A stretch of DNA of 64,000 nucleotides from Rhodobacteraceae bacterium 63075 (GCA_003417655.1 QVMW01000011.1:1-64000); one strand, 5' to 3'. Shown: positions 36,815 to 46,075, numbered from the stretch's first letter. The notes: generated from the letters alone by a model not told the origin. Translations and numbers: made by a program.

Positions 36815-38158
36815 ATGAACACCCATTACCGCGACACCCGCAAGATCGACCCTGCAAGAGGCGCAACGCTCGGTGACGGCTCACCGAATGACGCCGACCG
36901 GATCGAGATCGGCCCGACGCAGCTTGCTTTCGCCGAATGGGCGGCAGCCGGGCTGGAGCTGCCCGACCTTGCAAAGATGCGCCGCTACCGCTGGGAACGG
37001 CTCACGCGGCATATCACGGAGCGCGGCTATGGCGGCCTTCTGATGTTCGATCCGCTCAACATCCGCTACGCCACCGACAGCACCAACATGCAGCTCTGGA
37101 ACGCGCACAACCCGTTCCGCGCCGTGCTCCTCTGCGCCGATGGCTACATGGTCATCTGGGATTACAAGAACTCCCCGTTCCTTTCGTCCTTCAATCCACT
37201 CGTGCGCGAGCAGCGCTCCGGTGCGGACCTGTTCTACTTCGACAGGGGCGACAAGATCGATGTGGCCGCTGACGTGTTCTCGAACGAGGTGCGCGGGCTG
37301 ATCGAGGCGCACGCCGAGGGCAACATGCGCCTCGCCGTGGACAAGCCGATGCTTCACGGGCTGCGCGCGCTCGAGGCGCAGGGTTTCACGGTGATGGAAG
37401 GCGAGGAGGTCACCGAGAAGGCCCGCGCCGTGAAGGGGCCCGACGAGATCAAGGCGATGCGCTGCGCCTCCCATGCCTGCGAGGCCTCGGTGCGCGCCAT
37501 GGAGGATTTCGCCCGCGTCCACATGGGCGACGGGAAGACCTGCGAAGATGACATCTGGGCCGTGCTCCACGCCGAGAACATCCGCCGCGGTGGCGAGTGG
37601 CTTGAAACCCGCCTGCTCACAACGGGTCCGCGCACCAACCCGTGGTTCCAGGAATGCGGCCCGCGCATTCCGAGCCGCAACGAGATCCTCGCCTTCGACA
37701 CCGACCTTGTCGGCTCCTACGGCATCTGCGTGGACATCTCGCGCACCTGGTGGATCGGCGAGCAAAAGCCGCGCCCCGACATGATCTATGCCATGCAGCA
37801 CGCCCATGAACACATCATGACCAACATGCAAATGCTGCGGCCCGGCGTGATGATCCCCGAGCTGACGGAGAACTGCCACAGGCTCGACGACAAGTTCCAG
37901 GCGCAGAAATACGGCTGCATGATGCACGGCGTCGGCCTGTGCGACGAGTGGCCACTGGTGGCCTATCCCGACCAGGCCGTGCCGGGCGCTTTCGATTATG
38001 CGCTCGAGCCGGGCATGGTGCTCTGCGTCGAGGTTGCCCTTGGCGAGGTGGGCGGGGATTTCTCGATCAAGCTCGAAGATCAGGTCCTGATCACCGAAGA
38101 TGGCTTCGAGAACCTGACGACATACCCGTTCGATCCGGCGCTCATGGGAGAAAGCTGA
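36815..38158 (+). CDS. dddP: DMSP lyase DddP (M24-fold)
   Basis: A 447-residue homologue of DddP, which cleaves dimethylsulfoniopropionate to dimethyl sulfide and acrylate. The iron-binding residues known in Ruegeria lacuscaerulensis DddP fall at identical positions here: D295, D297 (AFDTDLVGS), D307 (CVDISRTW), H371 (MMHGVGLCDEWP), E406 (VLCVEVALG) and E421 (IKLEDQVLIT). This set separates DddP from true M24 peptidases. The ATG follows GAGGAGACGG. It diverges from GDPD and precedes a hydrolase-OsmC gene. Confidence 0.95.
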   Translation: MNTHYRDTRKIDPARGATLGDGSPNDADRIEIGPTQLAFAEWAAAGLELPDLAKMRRYRWERLTRHITERGYGGLLMFDPLNIRYATDSTNMQLWNAHNPFRAVLLCADGYMVIWDYKNSPFLSSFNPLVREQRSGADLFYFDRGDKIDVAADVFSNEVRGLIEAHAEGNMRLAVDKPMLHGLRALEAQGFTVMEGEEVTEKARAVKGPDEIKAMRCASHACEASVRAMEDFARVHMGDGKTCEDDIWAVLHAENIRRGGEWLETRLLTTGPRTNPWFQECGPRIPSRNEILAFDTDLVGSYGICVDISRTWWIGEQKPRPDMIYAMQHAHEHIMTNMQMLRPGVMIPELTENCHRLDDKFQAQKYGCMMHGVGLCDEWPLVAYPDQAVPGAFDYALEPGMVLCVEVALGEVGGDFSIKLEDQVLITEDGFENLTTYPFDPALMGES

Positions 38159-38256
38159 CGCGCGGGCGCTTTCACAGCCCCGTGACATGGCGCGCTGCGG
38201 GGTTGCGACCGGCGCAGCGCTCCCCCACCCTTGAAAGGCCAAGGAAAGGATGCCCC

Positions 38257-39471
38257 ATGCCAACCAAACGCCTCGATTTCGAAAGCCGGAGCGGCCATAA
38301 GCTCGCCGCGCGGCTCGACATGCCCGACGGGCCCCACCTCGCGACAGCGCTCTTCGCCCATTGCTTCACCTGCTCGAAGGACATCCCGGCGGCCAAGCGC
38401 ATCTCGCAGCGCCTCGCCGCCCAGGGCATCGCCGTTCTACGCTTCGATTTCACGGGGCTGGGCCATTCCGAGGGCGAGTTCGCCAACACGGACTTCTCCT
38501 CGAATGTCGGCGATCTCGCTGCCGCCGCGGAGGCGCTCGAGGCCGGGATCGGCGCGCCCGACCTGCTCATCGGCCACAGCCTGGGCGGCGCGGCGGTGAT
38601 CGCCGCAGCGGGGCAGATACCTTCGGCCAAGGCCGTCGTGACCATCGGCGCGCCCTACGATCCGGCCCATGTGACCCGGCATTTCGGTGAGAAACGCGAG
38701 GAGATCCTCGAGACGGGCGAGGCAGAGGTCGATCTCGGCGGGCGTCCTTTCGTGATCCGCAAGGAGTTCTTGGAAGATGTCAGCCACGCCAATCTCGAAA
38801 CGCGGCTGCAAGAGCTCGGCAAGGCCCTGCTCGTGCTGCACGCCCCGCGCGACGAGATCGTCGGGATAGACAATGCCGCCGAGATCTTCATGGCCGCCAA
38901 GCACCCCAAGAGCTTCATCACGCTCGACGATGCCGATCACCTGATAACGCGCCCGGGCGATGCCGAATATGCCGCCGAGGTGATCGCGGCCTGGGCGGCG
39001 CGCTATCTCGACATGCGCCCGCCAGCCCCGCCGCCCGGTGCACCCGAGGGAATTACCCGTGTCTCGGAGGCCGACCCCCAGGGCTTTCTGCAGGACATCA
39101 TGTCAGGCCCGCAGCATCACGCACTGGCCGACGAGCCCGAGGCCTATGGCGGCACCAACCGTGGCATGTCGCCCTATGGCTTCCTGGCCGCGGGGCTCGG
39201 CGCCTGCACCTCGATGACCATCCGCATGTATGCCCGCCGCAAGGGTTGGCCGCTTGAACATGTCAGAGTGGATGTGAGCCATGAGAAGGTCCACGCACAG
39301 GACGCCAGCGAAGGCAGCCGCGAGAAGATCGACAGTTTCAAGCGGGTGGTTCACCTCGAAGGAGAGCTGTCGGGTGAGCAGCGGCAAAAATTGCTTGAGA
39401 TCGCCGACAAATGCCCCGTCCACCGGACGCTGGAACGCGCCAATGACATCGTGACCGAACTGGCGGAGTGA
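38257..39471 (+). CDS. Bifunctional alpha/beta hydrolase and OsmC protein
   Basis: A 404-residue fusion. Residues about 1-255 form an alpha/beta hydrolase with GHSLGGAA (nucleophile Ser), an Asp region in HAPRDEIVG and a catalytic His in LDDADHLI. Residues about 270-404 form an OsmC domain with [19 protein letters not shown] and [10 protein letters not shown], whose two Cys are the peroxide-reducing pair. It likely combines hydrolysis of an ester with organic hydroperoxide reduction. It starts 98 bp after dddP, possibly cotranscribed. The substrate is unknown. Confidence 0.9.
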   Translation: MPTKRLDFESRSGHKLAARLDMPDGPHLATALFAHCFTCSKDIPAAKRISQRLAAQGIAVLRFDFTGLGHSEGEFANTDFSSNVGDLAAAAEALEAGIGAPDLLIGHSLGGAAVIAAAGQIPSAKAVVTIGAPYDPAHVTRHFGEKREEILETGEAEVDLGGRPFVIRKEFLEDVSHANLETRLQELGKALLVLHAPRDEIVGIDNAAEIFMAAKHPKSFITLDDADHLITRPGDAEYAAEVIAAWAARYLDMRPPAPPPGAPEGITRVSEADPQGFLQDIMSGPQHHALADEPEAYGGTNRGMSPYGFLAAGLGACTSMTIRMYARRKGWPLEHVRVDVSHEKVHAQDASEGSREKIDSFKRVVHLEGELSGEQRQKLLEIADKCPVHRTLERANDIVTELAE

Positions 39472-39477
39472 GCGCAC

Positions 39478-39523
39478 AAAATTCTTTCGAAGAATTTTGA
39501 CAAGAATTTTCGAAAAATTCTTG
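39478..39523. terminator. Double A/T-rich hairpin between convergent genes
   Basis: AAAATTCTT (39478-39486), loop TCG, AAGAATTTT (39490-39498), then CAAGAATTTT (39501-39510), loop CGA, AAAATTCTTG (39514-39523). Both stems are perfect and the A/T ends supply T tracts in either direction, so it may terminate both the hydrolase-OsmC gene and ccmG. Confidence 0.6.
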
Positions 39524-39528
39524 GCCGC

Positions 39529-40068
39529 CTACTGCCCGCGCGCCTCGTCGATGGCGGGGCGGATCGTCTCCTCGATCACGCGGGAGGTGATCGGCCCCGC
39601 CCAGCGGAGCATGATGGTGCCCTCGCCGTCGATCACGTAGGTCTCCGGCACGCCGTAGACCCCCCAGTCAAGCGCCATGCGGCCCTTGGCGTCGGCCCCG
39701 ACGGCCGTATAGGGATCGCCCAGCTCGGCGAGGAATTTCAGCGCGTTGGGAGCCTTGTCCTTGTAGTTCACCCCGTAGATCGGGATGCCTTCCCCGGCCA
39801 GCGCCTCAAGGTGAGGGTGTTCCACGCGGCAGGGCGCGCACCAGCTTGCCCAGAAATTCACCAGCTTGACGCCGCCGTCCCGGAGCATCGCGTCCGAAAG
39901 CTCCGGCTTGTCGCCCAGCGGCGTGACGGCCACGGCAGGCGCAGGCTTGCCTTGCAGAGCCGAGGGCAGCGCGTCGGGATCGTCGCGAAAGAGCCCGAAG
40001 GCCAGGAGCCCGGCCAGCCCTATGAACACAAGCGGCGGCGCGATCATCATTGCAGAGGGCCTAGCCAT
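39529..40068 (-). CDS. ccmG: Thiol:disulfide interchange protein CcmG/DsbE
   Basis: A 179-residue membrane-anchored thioredoxin. An N-terminal helix (about 8-27) is followed by a periplasmic domain with WCAPC at 76-80 and the cis-Pro in GVPETYVID. It keeps apocytochrome c haem-binding Cys residues reduced for haem ligation. The ATG at 40068 lies inside the ccmD frame, giving an 8-nt overlap. It is the last gene of the ccm run. Confidence 0.95.
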   Translation of the reverse strand: MARPSAMMIAPPLVFIGLAGLLAFGLFRDDPDALPSALQGKPAPAVAVTPLGDKPELSDAMLRDGGVKLVNFWASWCAPCRVEHPHLEALAGEGIPIYGVNYKDKAPNALKFLAELGDPYTAVGADAKGRMALDWGVYGVPETYVIDGEGTIMLRWAGPITSRVIEETIRPAIDEARGQ

Positions 40069-40216
40069 TGCGCTGCCTCCGCGCTTCCACCGCTTCCAGC
40101 TCGGCCCTGACGCGGCGCGACCGCGCAACGCTGAGCAAGACGATGCCGACGATCAGCACCAGCGACACGCCATAGGCGCTAAGCACTTCGAGCGCATATT
40201 TCCCCAGATCAGGCAT
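40061..40216 (-). CDS. ccmD: Haem exporter subunit CcmD
   Basis: A 51-residue protein: short polar start (MPDLGKYALEVLSAYG), one membrane helix (about 17-31) and a basic, Arg/Glu-rich tail (SRRVRAELEAVEARRQRNG). This is the CcmD layout; it assists release of haem-loaded CcmE from the CcmABC complex. Its ATG overlaps the ccmC stop by 8 nt and its TAG overlaps the ccmG start by 8 nt, a tight translational chain. Confidence 0.9.
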   Translation of the reverse strand: MPDLGKYALEVLSAYGVSLVLIVGIVLLSVARSRRVRAELEAVEARRQRNG

Positions 40217-40946
40217 CCGCCCCCCTTTCCCGCGCCAGAAGCGCCCGCATGCGCCGCGCGCGGATTTCCGTGTTGGTCCGCACGATCACGAGCGCCACGA
40301 AGAGCAGGATGAACCCGGCGATGCAGACAAGCGCCGGATACCAGAAGACATCGGCCACGTTCTCCTCCTTGTCGAGGCTGAGCGAGGCGCCCTGGTGCAG
40401 CCCCTGGTTCCAGAAATTGACGGCGTAGCGGCTGAGCAGCGCGAAGACCGAACCGACAAGGCAGAGCACCGAGGTCAGGTCCGCCGCCGTGTCATCATCC
40501 TCGATCGCGGCCCAGAGCGCGATATAGCCGAGATAGAACAGGAACAGGATCAGGAACGAGGTCAGACGCGGGTCCCAGGCCCACCATGTGCCCCACATCG
40601 GCTGGCCCCAGACCGCCCCGGTGAAAAGCGCGATCACCGTCATGACGGCCCCGATGGGCGCGGCGGCGCGCGCCGCCAGCGCGCTCACGTGATGCCGCCG
40701 GATGATCCAGACCAGCGAGGTGACGAGCATCATCACCCAGATATTGACCGCCATCATCGCGCTCGGGACATGGATGTAGAAGATCTTCACGGTCGAGCCC
40801 TGCCGGAAATCATCCGGCGTGAAGAAAAACCCCCAGACGAGACCACCCACCAGACAGAGCGCCGCCAGGGCCGAGACAGCCGGCAGGATGCGCTCCGTGG
40901 TGCGCATGAATTTCAAAGGGTTCGCATATTCCCAGAGCGATGCCAT
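40209..40946 (-). CDS. ccmC: Haem exporter permease CcmC
   Basis: A 245-residue protein with six membrane helices and the tryptophan-rich haem-handling motif MWGTWWAWDPRLTS. It passes haem to the chaperone CcmE in the periplasm during cytochrome c maturation (System I). FYIHVPSAMM is the first conserved periplasmic His region. It is separated by 69 bp from ccmB and overlaps ccmD. Confidence 0.97.
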   Translation of the reverse strand: MASLWEYANPLKFMRTTERILPAVSALAALCLVGGLVWGFFFTPDDFRQGSTVKIFYIHVPSAMMAVNIWVMMLVTSLVWIIRRHHVSALAARAAAPIGAVMTVIALFTGAVWGQPMWGTWWAWDPRLTSFLILFLFYLGYIALWAAIEDDDTAADLTSVLCLVGSVFALLSRYAVNFWNQGLHQGASLSLDKEENVADVFWYPALVCIAGFILLFVALVIVRTNTEIRARRMRALLARERGADA

Positions 40947-41015
40947 CGTCTCCTCCTTGAGCCTTGCATTCCATTGCCTGAATTCATGGCGGAATGCCAG
41001 AGCCAGCTTGTCACA

Positions 41016-41672
41016 TTATCGCAAGTTCACCCGCAGCACCGCCGCCGACGCAAAGGGCAGGAGCGCCAGCGCGCCGAAGCTGATCCCCGCCAGCATCATC
41101 AGCGGCGTGGTGAAGTCCTGCCCCTCCGCCCCGCGCCGGGCCACGTCAGCCCCGAAAATGAGCGTAGGCACATAGAGCGGAAGCACCAGCAGGCTCAGCA
41201 GCAGCCCGCCGCGCTTGATGCCCACGGTCAGCGCCGCGCCGAAAGCCCCGATCACCGAAAGCGCGGGCGTGCCGAGCAAGAGCGAGAGCATGAGCGGGGC
41301 GTAGCCCTGCCATGGCAGGTTCATCAGCAGCGCCAGCACGGGCGCGGCCAGCACCAGAGGCAGCCCCGTCGTCAGCCAATGCGCCAGCGCCTTCACGGCC
41401 GCCGCGCCCTCGAGCGGCAGCGGCGAGGTGGCCAGCAGGTCGAGCGAGCCATCCTCGTAGTCGAGTGCGAAGATGCGGTCGAGCGACAACAGGCAGGCAA
41501 GCAGGGCCGCAACCCAGAGCACGCCGGGCGCGATCCTGCTCAAGAGCCCGGTCTCCGGCCCGACACCGAAGGGCACGAGCACGACGACGATGAGAAAGAA
41601 GGACAGCCCGAGGCCGAAGCCGCCCCCAGCCCGCACCGCCAGCCGAAGATCACGGGCAAGCAGCGCGATCAC
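41016..41672 (-). CDS. ccmB: Haem exporter permease CcmB
   Basis: A 218-residue protein with six membrane helices: FFLIVVVLVPFGVGPE is the first, and ALDYEDGSLDLLATSPLPLEG is the cytoplasmic loop that contacts CcmA. The start overlaps the ccmA stop (41669-41672), so translation is coupled. It forms the ABC transporter core with CcmA and CcmC. Confidence 0.95.
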   Translation of the reverse strand: MIALLARDLRLAVRAGGGFGLGLSFFLIVVVLVPFGVGPETGLLSRIAPGVLWVAALLACLLSLDRIFALDYEDGSLDLLATSPLPLEGAAAVKALAHWLTTGLPLVLAAPVLALLMNLPWQGYAPLMLSLLLGTPALSVIGAFGAALTVGIKRGGLLLSLLVLPLYVPTLIFGADVARRGAEGQDFTTPLMMLAGISFGALALLPFASAAVLRVNLR

Positions 41673-42295
41673 AGGAAGGCCTCGTCGAAATGTTCATCGG
41701 GCTTCACCACCGCCTTGAAAGGGCCAAGCTCGAGCCGCTCCGCCTCCTCGAGCCCAAGCTCGATATGCGTGGCCAGAAGCGCCATGCCCCCCTGGGCCAG
41801 ATGGGCGCGGATGACCTTGCCGAACATCTCCACCGCCGCCGCATCAAGCGAGACGGTCGGCTCATCGAGCACCCAGATGGGCCGCCCCGTCACGACAAGC
41901 CGCGCCAGCCCGAGGCGGCGCTTCTGGCCCGCCGAGAGAAGGCCGGCGGGACGTGTGCGCAAGCCCTTAAGCTCGAAGGCGTCAAGCGCCTCCTCCACAC
42001 GTTCGGTCTCGAAGACACTGGCCCAGAAGCGCAGGTTCTCCTCGACGGTCAAAACCGCCTTGATCCCGTCGAGATGTGCCGCGTAGGCCATCGCCTCGGG
42101 CGGCATGCTCACATGGCCCTCCCGCGCTGGCTGAAGCCCGGCCAGCGTGCGCAAGAGCGTTGTCTTTCCGATCCCGTTCGGCCCGCGCAGGATCAGCGCG
42201 CGGCCTGCGTGCAAACGAAAGCTCACGCCTTCCAGCACCGCCGCACCGCCGCGCGTGACCGTCAGGTTCTCGGCCCGGAGCTCCAGGGCGCTCAT
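41669..42295 (-). CDS. ccmA: Haem exporter ATPase CcmA
   Basis: A 208-residue ABC ATPase: Walker A GPNGIGKTTLL, the CcmA signature LLSAGQKRRLGLARL and Walker B WVLDEPTVSLD. It powers release of holo-CcmE from CcmCD. Its start overlaps the stop of an Mth938-like gene by ATGA, and its stop overlaps ccmB, making it central to a continuous operon. Confidence 0.95.
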   Translation of the reverse strand: MSALELRAENLTVTRGGAAVLEGVSFRLHAGRALILRGPNGIGKTTLLRTLAGLQPAREGHVSMPPEAMAYAAHLDGIKAVLTVEENLRFWASVFETERVEEALDAFELKGLRTRPAGLLSAGQKRRLGLARLVVTGRPIWVLDEPTVSLDAAAVEMFGKVIRAHLAQGGMALLATHIELGLEEAERLELGPFKAVVKPDEHFDEAFL

Positions 42296-42645
42296 ACGGG
42301 CAGCGCCGCGAGAGCGACCCGCCGCCCCTCGGCGGCGAGCACGTTATAGGTCCGGCAGGCCGAGGGCGTGTTCATGACTTCCACGCCCATGCCCGCCGCC
42401 TCGATCGCATCGCGCAGGCCTTGCGGCAGATGCGCGATCTCCGCGCCGGTGCCGACGAAAACCACATCGACCGCCCCTTCGAGCGCAAGGATTTGCTCCG
42501 CCGCCTCGTAGCCAGCCCAGCTGTCCACGCCCTCGGCGGTGAGCAGCATCCCGCCTTCGATGCGCGCCCCGCCGACGCGGAAGAACCCTGGCCCGTAACC
42601 CTCGACGGGCTGGGCTTCGGCAAAGTGCATCTCGGTCAGTTTCAT
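42292..42645 (-). CDS. Mth938-like domain protein
   Basis: A 117-residue protein of the Mth938/NDUFAF3 family: VGGARIEGGMLLTAEGVDSW, LDVVFVGTGAEIAHLP-like strand, and MNTPSACRTYNVLAAEGRRVALA. The human relative NDUFAF3 assists complex I assembly; the bacterial role is unproven. It links the Sec genes to the ccm genes: its start is 4 bp after the TSUP stop and its stop overlaps ccmA. Confidence 0.9.
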   Translation of the reverse strand: MKLTEMHFAEAQPVEGYGPGFFRVGGARIEGGMLLTAEGVDSWAGYEAAEQILALEGAVDVVFVGTGAEIAHLPQGLRDAIEAAGMGVEVMNTPSACRTYNVLAAEGRRVALAALPV

Positions 42646-42649
42646 CCGT

Positions 42650-43414
42650 TCACTCCCAGATCGGCAGGCTTGTCAGCGCCGCCGTGATGACCACGGCATA
42701 GGCCACCCCTCGATACATTCTTTCGCGGGCGGGATCAAAGACCGCCGCGCCCAGAATATTGCCTGCGACAATCGGCGCGAAAAGCAAGAGACCAAGCGCG
42801 ACAGGTGTCATCTCCAGTCGGCCCTGCAGGCCGAGCCAACCAAGCAGGATGACATCGAAGGCGACAAGGTAGAGCATGATATTGCCGCGAATCTCGGCCA
42901 CGGGCCGCGTGCTCGACGCGTAGAGCAGGATCACCGGCGGCCCCGGCAGCCCGGCAGCGCCACCGGTGATGCCCGCGACGGCCCCGACACCGGCCAGCAG
43001 GCCGCGTGTCATCTCGCCGCGATAGCGAAAGCCGGCGACAAGCAGAACGGGCACGAGAACCGCGATTCCCGAGACGACATAGCGGAAGACCTCCGCGGGC
43101 ACCGCCACGAGAATAGCGATTCCGACGGGCAGCGCGACCAGGGTCGCCAGCGCCAGCACGCCCACGTCCACGGGCCGCCCGTCGCGCCAGGCGCGCGGCA
43201 GGTTGGGGATCGGGCCGAGAATGTCCATGATGACGAGCGCGATGAGAACCCAGATCGGCTCGAGGAATTTCGCCGCGACCGGAATGAAGATCATCGCGGT
43301 GCCGAAGCCCGAAAAGCCCCGCACGACACCCGCGATGAAAGCCGTCAGCGCGATCCAGCCGAGCCCGTCGAGCGCGAGCGCCTCCGAGAAGGCCCCCGCG
43401 AGCAGCTCAGGCAT
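42650..43414 (-). CDS. TSUP (TauE/SafE) family permease
   Basis: A 254-residue protein with about eight membrane helices. FIAGVVRGFSGFGTAMIF and GVGAVAGITGGAAGLPGPPVIL are the two TSUP repeats. Family members export sulfite, sulfonates or similar anions. It lies between secF (8-nt overlap) and the Mth938-like gene. This is an unusual insertion in a sec-ccm run; the overlap shows co-translation. Confidence 0.9.
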   Translation of the reverse strand: MPELLAGAFSEALALDGLGWIALTAFIAGVVRGFSGFGTAMIFIPVAAKFLEPIWVLIALVIMDILGPIPNLPRAWRDGRPVDVGVLALATLVALPVGIAILVAVPAEVFRYVVSGIAVLVPVLLVAGFRYRGEMTRGLLAGVGAVAGITGGAAGLPGPPVILLYASSTRPVAEIRGNIMLYLVAFDVILLGWLGLQGRLEMTPVALGLLLFAPIVAGNILGAAVFDPARERMYRGVAYAVVITAALTSLPIWE

Positions 43415-44375
43415 CTACATTGGCAAACTGGTTGCCGAGGTTCGCGTCGGGCTTGGACCAGTCGCGCTTCACGCCGAGCCAGAGCAGGATCACGGAGGCC
43501 ACGAAGACCGAGCTGTAGGTGCCCACGATCACGCCCCAGATCATCGCGAAGACGAAGCCGCGGATCACGTCGCCGCCCAGCACGAAGAGCGAGATCAGCG
43601 CCAGCAGGGTCGTCACGGAGGTCATGACCGTCCGGCTCAGCGTCTCGTTGATCGAGATGTTGAGCACTTCCTTGAGGGGCTTCTTCTTGTATTTGCGCAG
43701 GTTCTCGCGGACACGGTCGAAGACGACCACGGTGTCATTGAGCGAGTAGCCCACGATCGTCAGCAGCGCGGCGATGATCGCAAGATCGAAGCGGATCTGC
43801 AGCTCGGAAAAGATGCCGATGGTGAGCAACACGTCATGCACGAGCGCCGCGACGGCCCCGACGGCGAACTGCCACTCAAAGCGCAGCCAGATGTAGATCA
43901 ACACCGCCCCGATGGCGAGCAGAACGGCAATCGCCGCCGTCTGGATCAACTCGCCGGAGACCTTCGGGCCGACGCTCTCGACCGAGGAAAAGGTGATATC
44001 CGGCGCAGCGCCCTGCAGCGCGCTGCGCACGCTTTCCACGACGGCGCCGGTGACGGATTCCTCGCCTTCCTGCGTCTCGATGCGGATCATCGCGACATTC
44101 TGATCGTCCTCGAACGTCGGATCGAAGACCTCCGTGATCGTCACATCGCCCAAGCCCAGCGGCTCGATCGCACCGCGATAGGCGGCGATGTCCACAGGCT
44201 CGGCGCTGTCGGTGCGGATCGTCGTGCCACCCTTGAAGTCGATGCCATAGTTGAGCCCTTGCAGCATGAAGCTGATGAAGGCGAGCACCATGAGCACCAC
44301 GGAGATGCCGAGCCAGAGCTTGGGCCGCGAGAAGAAATCCCAGGCGGTTTCCTTGGGAACGAGTCTCAGGCGCAT
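43407..44375 (-). CDS. secF: Protein translocase subunit SecF
   Basis: A 322-residue protein with six membrane helices and a periplasmic P1 domain. GIDFKGGTTIR begins P1; GYSLNDTVVVFDRVREN and NETLSRTVMTS are the conserved RND-type transmembrane loops. With SecD it uses the proton gradient to pull preproteins through SecYEG. It starts 3 bp after secD. Confidence 0.97.
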   Translation of the reverse strand: MRLRLVPKETAWDFFSRPKLWLGISVVLMVLAFISFMLQGLNYGIDFKGGTTIRTDSAEPVDIAAYRGAIEPLGLGDVTITEVFDPTFEDDQNVAMIRIETQEGEESVTGAVVESVRSALQGAAPDITFSSVESVGPKVSGELIQTAAIAVLLAIGAVLIYIWLRFEWQFAVGAVAALVHDVLLTIGIFSELQIRFDLAIIAALLTIVGYSLNDTVVVFDRVRENLRKYKKKPLKEVLNISINETLSRTVMTSVTTLLALISLFVLGGDVIRGFVFAMIWGVIVGTYSSVFVASVILLWLGVKRDWSKPDANLGNQFANVDA

Positions 44376-44378
44376 GGC

Positions 44379-46040
44379 TTACACCTCCAGCTGCTTGGGT
44401 CTGCGGCGCTCGAACCACATGATCACGAGAAGACGTGTCACGAAGATCGCCGTGAAGACCGATGTGAGAATGCCGAGGCCGAGCGTGATGGCGAAGCCGC
44501 GCACCGGGCCGGAGCCGACCGCGTAGAGGATCACCGCCGTGATGAAGGTCGTGATATTCGCATCGACAATGGCCGACAGCGCCTTCTCGTAGCCCAGCTC
44601 GATGGCCCGCGACGGCCCGCGCGCGCTTTTGAGCTCCTCGCGGATGCGTTCGAAGACCAGCACGTTGGCGTCCACCGCCATGCCGATTGTGAGCACGATA
44701 CCCGCGATGCCCGGCAGGGTGAGCGTCGCGCCGAGCATGGACAGAAGCCCGAATATGAGGCCGACATTGATGATGAGCGCGATATTGGCGAAGACGCCGA
44801 AGGTGCCGTAGCTGAGGAACATGAAGATCAGCACCGCGACGAAGGCGACGATACAGGCTATCGTGCCGGCGTCGATACTGTCCGCGCCAAGCTCCGGCCC
44901 GATGGTCCGCTCCTCGAGGAATTCGAGCCCCGCAGGGAGCGCACCCGCGCGCAGGAGCACGGCCAGGTTGGTGCTTTCCTCGAGGTTGAAATTGCCCGTG
45001 ATGATGCCCGATCCGCCCGGAATGTGGCTCTGGATGACCGGCGCGGAGATGACCTCGTTGTCAAGCACGATGGCAAAGGGCGAGCCGATATTCTCGGCGG
45101 TGTAATCGCCGAAACGCCGCGCGCCGGCGGTGTTGAACCGGAAGGACACGGCGGGCCGGCCGTTCTGGTCGAAATCGGGCTGCGCATCGACAAGATCCTC
45201 GCCGGTGACGACGGCGGCCTGCTCGAGAATGTAGTAGACACCCTCCTCGTCGAGCGAGGGAGCGATGAAGTTGCCTGCACCCGCCGGATCGGAGGCGCTG
45301 GAGGCGCGGCTGACGACCGGATGGAAGGTGAGCTGCGCGGTTGTGCCGATGATGTCCTTGAGCTCGGAGGCGCTGCCGAGGCCGGGCACCTGGATCAGGA
45401 TCCGGTCCGAACCCTGCCGCTGGATCGTCGGCTCGCGCGTGCCGACCTCGTCGATCCGGCGGCGGATGATCTCCAGCGACTGGCGCATGGTGCGCTCGTC
45501 GGTGGCCATCTTCTCGGCTTCCGAAAGCCGCACGATGATCGCGTCACCCTCGGTGGTGACCTCGATATCGCTCGCGCCGGTGCCCGAAAGGCTCGTGACG
45601 GGCCGCGCAAGGCCGCGCACGAGGCTCGCGGCGCGGTCCACCTGATCGGCCTGCGAGATGCGCACGCGCAGCTCGTCTTCCGTGCCGTCCTGAAGGCGGA
45701 TCGTGCCGATCGTGGCGCGCTCCTCGCGCAGCAGGTCGCGGATCTCGGGCCACATGCCCTTGATGCGCGCGGAATAGACATCCTCGACCTCCACCTCGGC
45801 CAGCAGATGCGCGCCGCCGCGTAGATCGAGGCCGAGATTGACCAGCCCGGAGGGCAGGAAGGACGGCCAGAGCGCCACCTGTTCCTCCAGCCCCTCGCCG
45901 GTTCCGCCCATCTCGAGCGCCTTCACCGCGTCGTTATGCGTCTCGACCCGCGTGTAGAAGCCGTTGGGCAGGGCCAGCACAAGGCCTGCCGCGACGGTCA
46001 GCCAGATGAGCACGCGCTTCCATGTATCGATTTGCAGCAT
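44379..46040 (-). CDS. secD: Protein translocase subunit SecD
   Basis: A 553-residue protein: N-terminal helix, large periplasmic P1 region (LDLRGGAHLLAEVE, later IDEVGTREPTIQRQGSDRILIQVPG), then five more helices with GMAVDANVLVFERIREE, which has the conserved Asp. Complements SecF. The gene lies 35 bp after yajC and 3 bp before secF. Confidence 0.97.
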   Translation of the reverse strand: MLQIDTWKRVLIWLTVAAGLVLALPNGFYTRVETHNDAVKALEMGGTGEGLEEQVALWPSFLPSGLVNLGLDLRGGAHLLAEVEVEDVYSARIKGMWPEIRDLLREERATIGTIRLQDGTEDELRVRISQADQVDRAASLVRGLARPVTSLSGTGASDIEVTTEGDAIIVRLSEAEKMATDERTMRQSLEIIRRRIDEVGTREPTIQRQGSDRILIQVPGLGSASELKDIIGTTAQLTFHPVVSRASSASDPAGAGNFIAPSLDEEGVYYILEQAAVVTGEDLVDAQPDFDQNGRPAVSFRFNTAGARRFGDYTAENIGSPFAIVLDNEVISAPVIQSHIPGGSGIITGNFNLEESTNLAVLLRAGALPAGLEFLEERTIGPELGADSIDAGTIACIVAFVAVLIFMFLSYGTFGVFANIALIINVGLIFGLLSMLGATLTLPGIAGIVLTIGMAVDANVLVFERIREELKSARGPSRAIELGYEKALSAIVDANITTFITAVILYAVGSGPVRGFAITLGLGILTSVFTAIFVTRLLVIMWFERRRPKQLEV

Positions 46041-46075
46041 GCGCCGCCCCGCCTGTTGTCAAAGAAGTGGAAAGC

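Noticed and set aside
36815..38158. Calling the gene an M24 peptidase (Xaa-Pro aminopeptidase)
   Set aside because: The fold is shared, but the six metal residues fall exactly at DddP positions and the N-terminal region matches DddP.
43203..45824. An 873-residue plus-strand frame opposite the sec genes
   Set aside because: The sec genes are certain on the other strand; the frame's composition (His, Asp, Arg, Gly) is typical of antisense shadow.
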